Assembly (NCBI RefSeq): GCF_006716645.1
Contig: NZ_VFPL01000001.1
Coordinates: 372,001 to 436,000 of the forward strand
Direction of reading: 5' to 3'
Origin: Arcticibacter tournemirensis
Lineage (GTDB): Bacteria > Bacteroidota > Bacteroidia > Sphingobacteriales > Sphingobacteriaceae
DNA: 64,000 nucleotides
This document shows positions 62,709-64,000 of the stretch, one piece after another (within the stretch, counting starts at the first letter, position 1; every line of letters begins with the position of its first letter). Below the pieces are notes generated by a model that saw only the letters and a program-made list of their open reading frames with translations, made no database searches and was not told the origin of the DNA. Both the position numbers and the translations under genes were made by a program.

Positions 62709-63281
62709 ATGAATAAAGTAGAAGCGATCAACTGGAAAACTTTTAAAGACACCTTATTAGAGCATCCCGACCTTGATCTGCAATTCCAATATGCCGAAGG
62801 GAAACTGGTAGATGCAGCATATCATATAACTGAAATCAAACAAGCGCCGATCACCTCGGTAGATTGTGGCGGCGTAATGAATGCCTGGACAGAGATTATT
62901 GTACAGCTATGGGTACCGGAAGGTGAGCAACAGGAACGTTCGATGAAGGTAGGTAAAGCTTTATCTATCGTTAATATCGTAGAAAAAATGCTACCGCTTA
63001 ACCCGAACGGTACGGTAAAGATCGAGTTCGGTAATTCTGAATTTGATACCCGCCAGATGTTTCCAAATGAAATGATCGTGGATGGCACGGCTTTAACTGT
63101 AGACTTGCGGCCTGATGCGGTACAATGCAAAGCCCAAACCCGCGGAGGCAGTTGTGGTACTAATGATAAAGGCGAAGAATGCTGCACACCCGCTGTGGCT
63201 GAAAAACCAAAAGTACAATTAGTGAACTTGGCTGCTGCACCGGCTGAAGCCTGTTGTACACCGGGCGGAGGCTGCTGTTAA
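62709..63281 (+). CDS. DUF6428-family protein with Cys-rich tail, ars operon
   Basis: A 190-residue cytoplasmic protein. The first 150 residues form the domain I recognise as DUF6428, regularly found in Bacteroidetes arsenic operons (TSVDCGGVMNAWTEIIVQLW, NPNGTVKIEFGNSEFDTRQM). The end is Cys-rich: SCGTNDKGEECCTP, a spacer, then ACCTPGGGCC, eight to nine cysteines in about 45 residues, a pattern that could bind arsenite or metals. Function is not established; a metalloid chaperone or scavenger is inference. It lies between arsR and arsN2 with a 12-base gap to the latter. Confidence 0.75.
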   Translation: MNKVEAINWKTFKDTLLEHPDLDLQFQYAEGKLVDAAYHITEIKQAPITSVDCGGVMNAWTEIIVQLWVPEGEQQERSMKVGKALSIVNIVEKMLPLNPNGTVKIEFGNSEFDTRQMFPNEMIVDGTALTVDLRPDAVQCKAQTRGGSCGTNDKGEECCTPAVAEKPKVQLVNLAAAPAEACCTPGGGCC

Positions 63282-63292
63282 AAATTGCAGAA

Positions 63293-63721
63293 ATGATAAT
63301 TGACCAGGCCCAACCCTATAAAGATGCTTTGATTGAGCTGCTGGCGGCTGAAAAGCTGCCGGTGGCCGATCTGCCGGAAACACTGGATAACTTTATTGTT
63401 GCTATTCAAGATGGCGCAGTAGTCGGTGTAGCCGGAGTTGAAGTTTATGGCCAGTACGGTTTGCTTCGCTCTTTGGCGGTACATCCGGCACATCGGAGTG
63501 TGGGTATCGCGGGTAAGTTGCTGGCGCGTTTGACCAATATGAGCCGTTTGAAAGGGTTAAGCGAAATGTACCTACTCACAGAAACCGCACCGGCCTATTT
63601 TGAACGGCAACATAATCATCAAATAACACGGGAAGAAGTTCCGGCGGAAATACAGCTATCATCAGAGTTCAGCCATGTTTGTCCCATTTCTGCCTTTGTG
63701 ATAAAAAAGAAACTTAACTAA
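63293..63721 (+). CDS. arsN2: GNAT acetyltransferase, ArsN2 type
   Basis: A 142-residue GNAT-fold acetyltransferase from the ATG at 63293; a TTG at 63254 overlaps the previous gene. The acetyl-CoA site is LRSLAVHPAHRSVGIAGKLL (the RxxG/A loop). ETAPAYFERQHNHQITREEVPAEIQ and SSEFSHVCPISAFVIKKKL match the ArsN2 pattern. Members are found with ars genes; related ArsN1 acetylates organoarsenicals such as phosphinothricin-like compounds, so a role in arsenic detoxification is likely but the substrate is unknown. It follows DUF6428 by 11 bases. Confidence 0.85.
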   Translation: MIIDQAQPYKDALIELLAAEKLPVADLPETLDNFIVAIQDGAVVGVAGVEVYGQYGLLRSLAVHPAHRSVGIAGKLLARLTNMSRLKGLSEMYLLTETAPAYFERQHNHQITREEVPAEIQLSSEFSHVCPISAFVIKKKLN

Positions 63722-63785
63722 GTTTTTTTTAAGTATATCAATCGTTAAATAGCAATAAACCAATTAAACCCTAAAAATAAAAATT

Positions 63786-64000
63786 ATGAAAAACTTATCC
63801 TTTCTTTTCTTAATCGGCTTACTGGTTGTAAGTTCCGCTTTTGCGCCTGCTACAGACCCTATTTATCCTGAATTGGCACAAACTTTCAAAACCGTTAAAA
63901 AGAGCAACCCGACACTTGACGCTCGCCGTGATGATCTCGGTGGTATCCAGCAATTAGCTATTGTAGCTAAGAGCAAAAAACAAGATGTCATTGTGGAGTT
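63786..64000 (+). CDS. Partial exported protein, possibly N-terminus of a phosphatase-type arsenate reductase
   Basis: The first 71 codons of a gene cut by the window end. It opens with a clear signal peptide (MKNLSFLFLIGLLVVSSAFA) and continues IYPELAQTFKTVKKSNPTLDAR, then DDLGGIQQLAIVAKSKKQDVIVEF. The second part resembles the helical lead of Bacteroidetes low-molecular-weight tyrosine phosphatases, which run on from V-x-F to CTHNSRRSHLSQ. If so, this is an arsenate reductase or phosphatase with an added export signal. The decisive residues lie beyond the window. It is 65 bases after arsN2 in the same operon. Confidence 0.45.
   Translation, partial: MKNLSFLFLIGLLVVSSAFAPATDPIYPELAQTFKTVKKSNPTLDARRDDLGGIQQLAIVAKSKKQDVIVE

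Overview
The window comes from a member of the Bacteroidetes, most likely the Sphingobacteriaceae (Pedobacter/Mucilaginibacter-like). The signs are SusC/SusD outer-membrane pairs, many lipoproteins, promoters of the TTG-N19/20-TAnnTTTG type in place of E. coli-type -35/-10 boxes, weak Shine-Dalgarno signals, and the lineage-typical ligase-associated repair genes. Assignment to genus is inference; no rRNA is present.

Region 1 (1-30594) is the downstream part of a large polysaccharide utilisation locus (PUL), all on the + strand. It holds two accessory surface lipoproteins (DUF5004- and DUF4961-like), a SusC, a SusD, a second SusC without its own SusD, and a lectin/DUF4185 lipoprotein. Then come an SGNH esterase, a GH92, a GH78-like enzyme, a divergent Lgt paralogue, a second GH92, a GH130, a GH2 beta-mannosidase-like enzyme, a six-hairpin glycosidase, an esterase, a second DUF4185 protein, a FucP-type sugar transporter and a LacI regulator. 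Two GH92 plus GH130 plus GH2 point to mannose-rich glycans such as yeast mannan or N-glycans. One GH92 has Gln where the family's catalytic acid Glu normally sits, which in a characterised enzyme goes with removal of mannose-1-phosphate caps.

Region 2 (30628-41293) is housekeeping and stress: an S41 peptidase, an aldose epimerase, a cell-wall amidase, a peroxiredoxin/AhpD-like pair, a candidate structured RNA at about 36200-36336, and a tetR-tolC-emrA-emrB efflux operon with a perfect palindromic operator. An intact IS1182-type element (41303-43066) follows.

Region 3 (43165-48049) is a cyanophycin locus: cyanophycin synthetase on one strand, and cyanophycinase plus an isoaspartyl peptidase on the other, so both synthesis and complete breakdown are encoded.

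Region 4 (48195-60079) holds a TPR protein, a Prc-type protease, the three-gene DNA repair set (MBL exonuclease, ATP-dependent ligase, DEXH helicase), an M13 metallopeptidase and an NlpC/P60 hydrolase. The helicase carries an in-frame insertion of about 63 codons built from an intergenic-type inverted repeat.

Region 5 (60592-64000) starts with tRNA-Pro(GGG), followed by a tyrosine integrase and an arsenic operon (arsR, DUF6428, arsN2 and a partial gene that may be a secreted phosphatase/arsenate reductase). This looks like the left end of an island integrated at the tRNA and running past the window.
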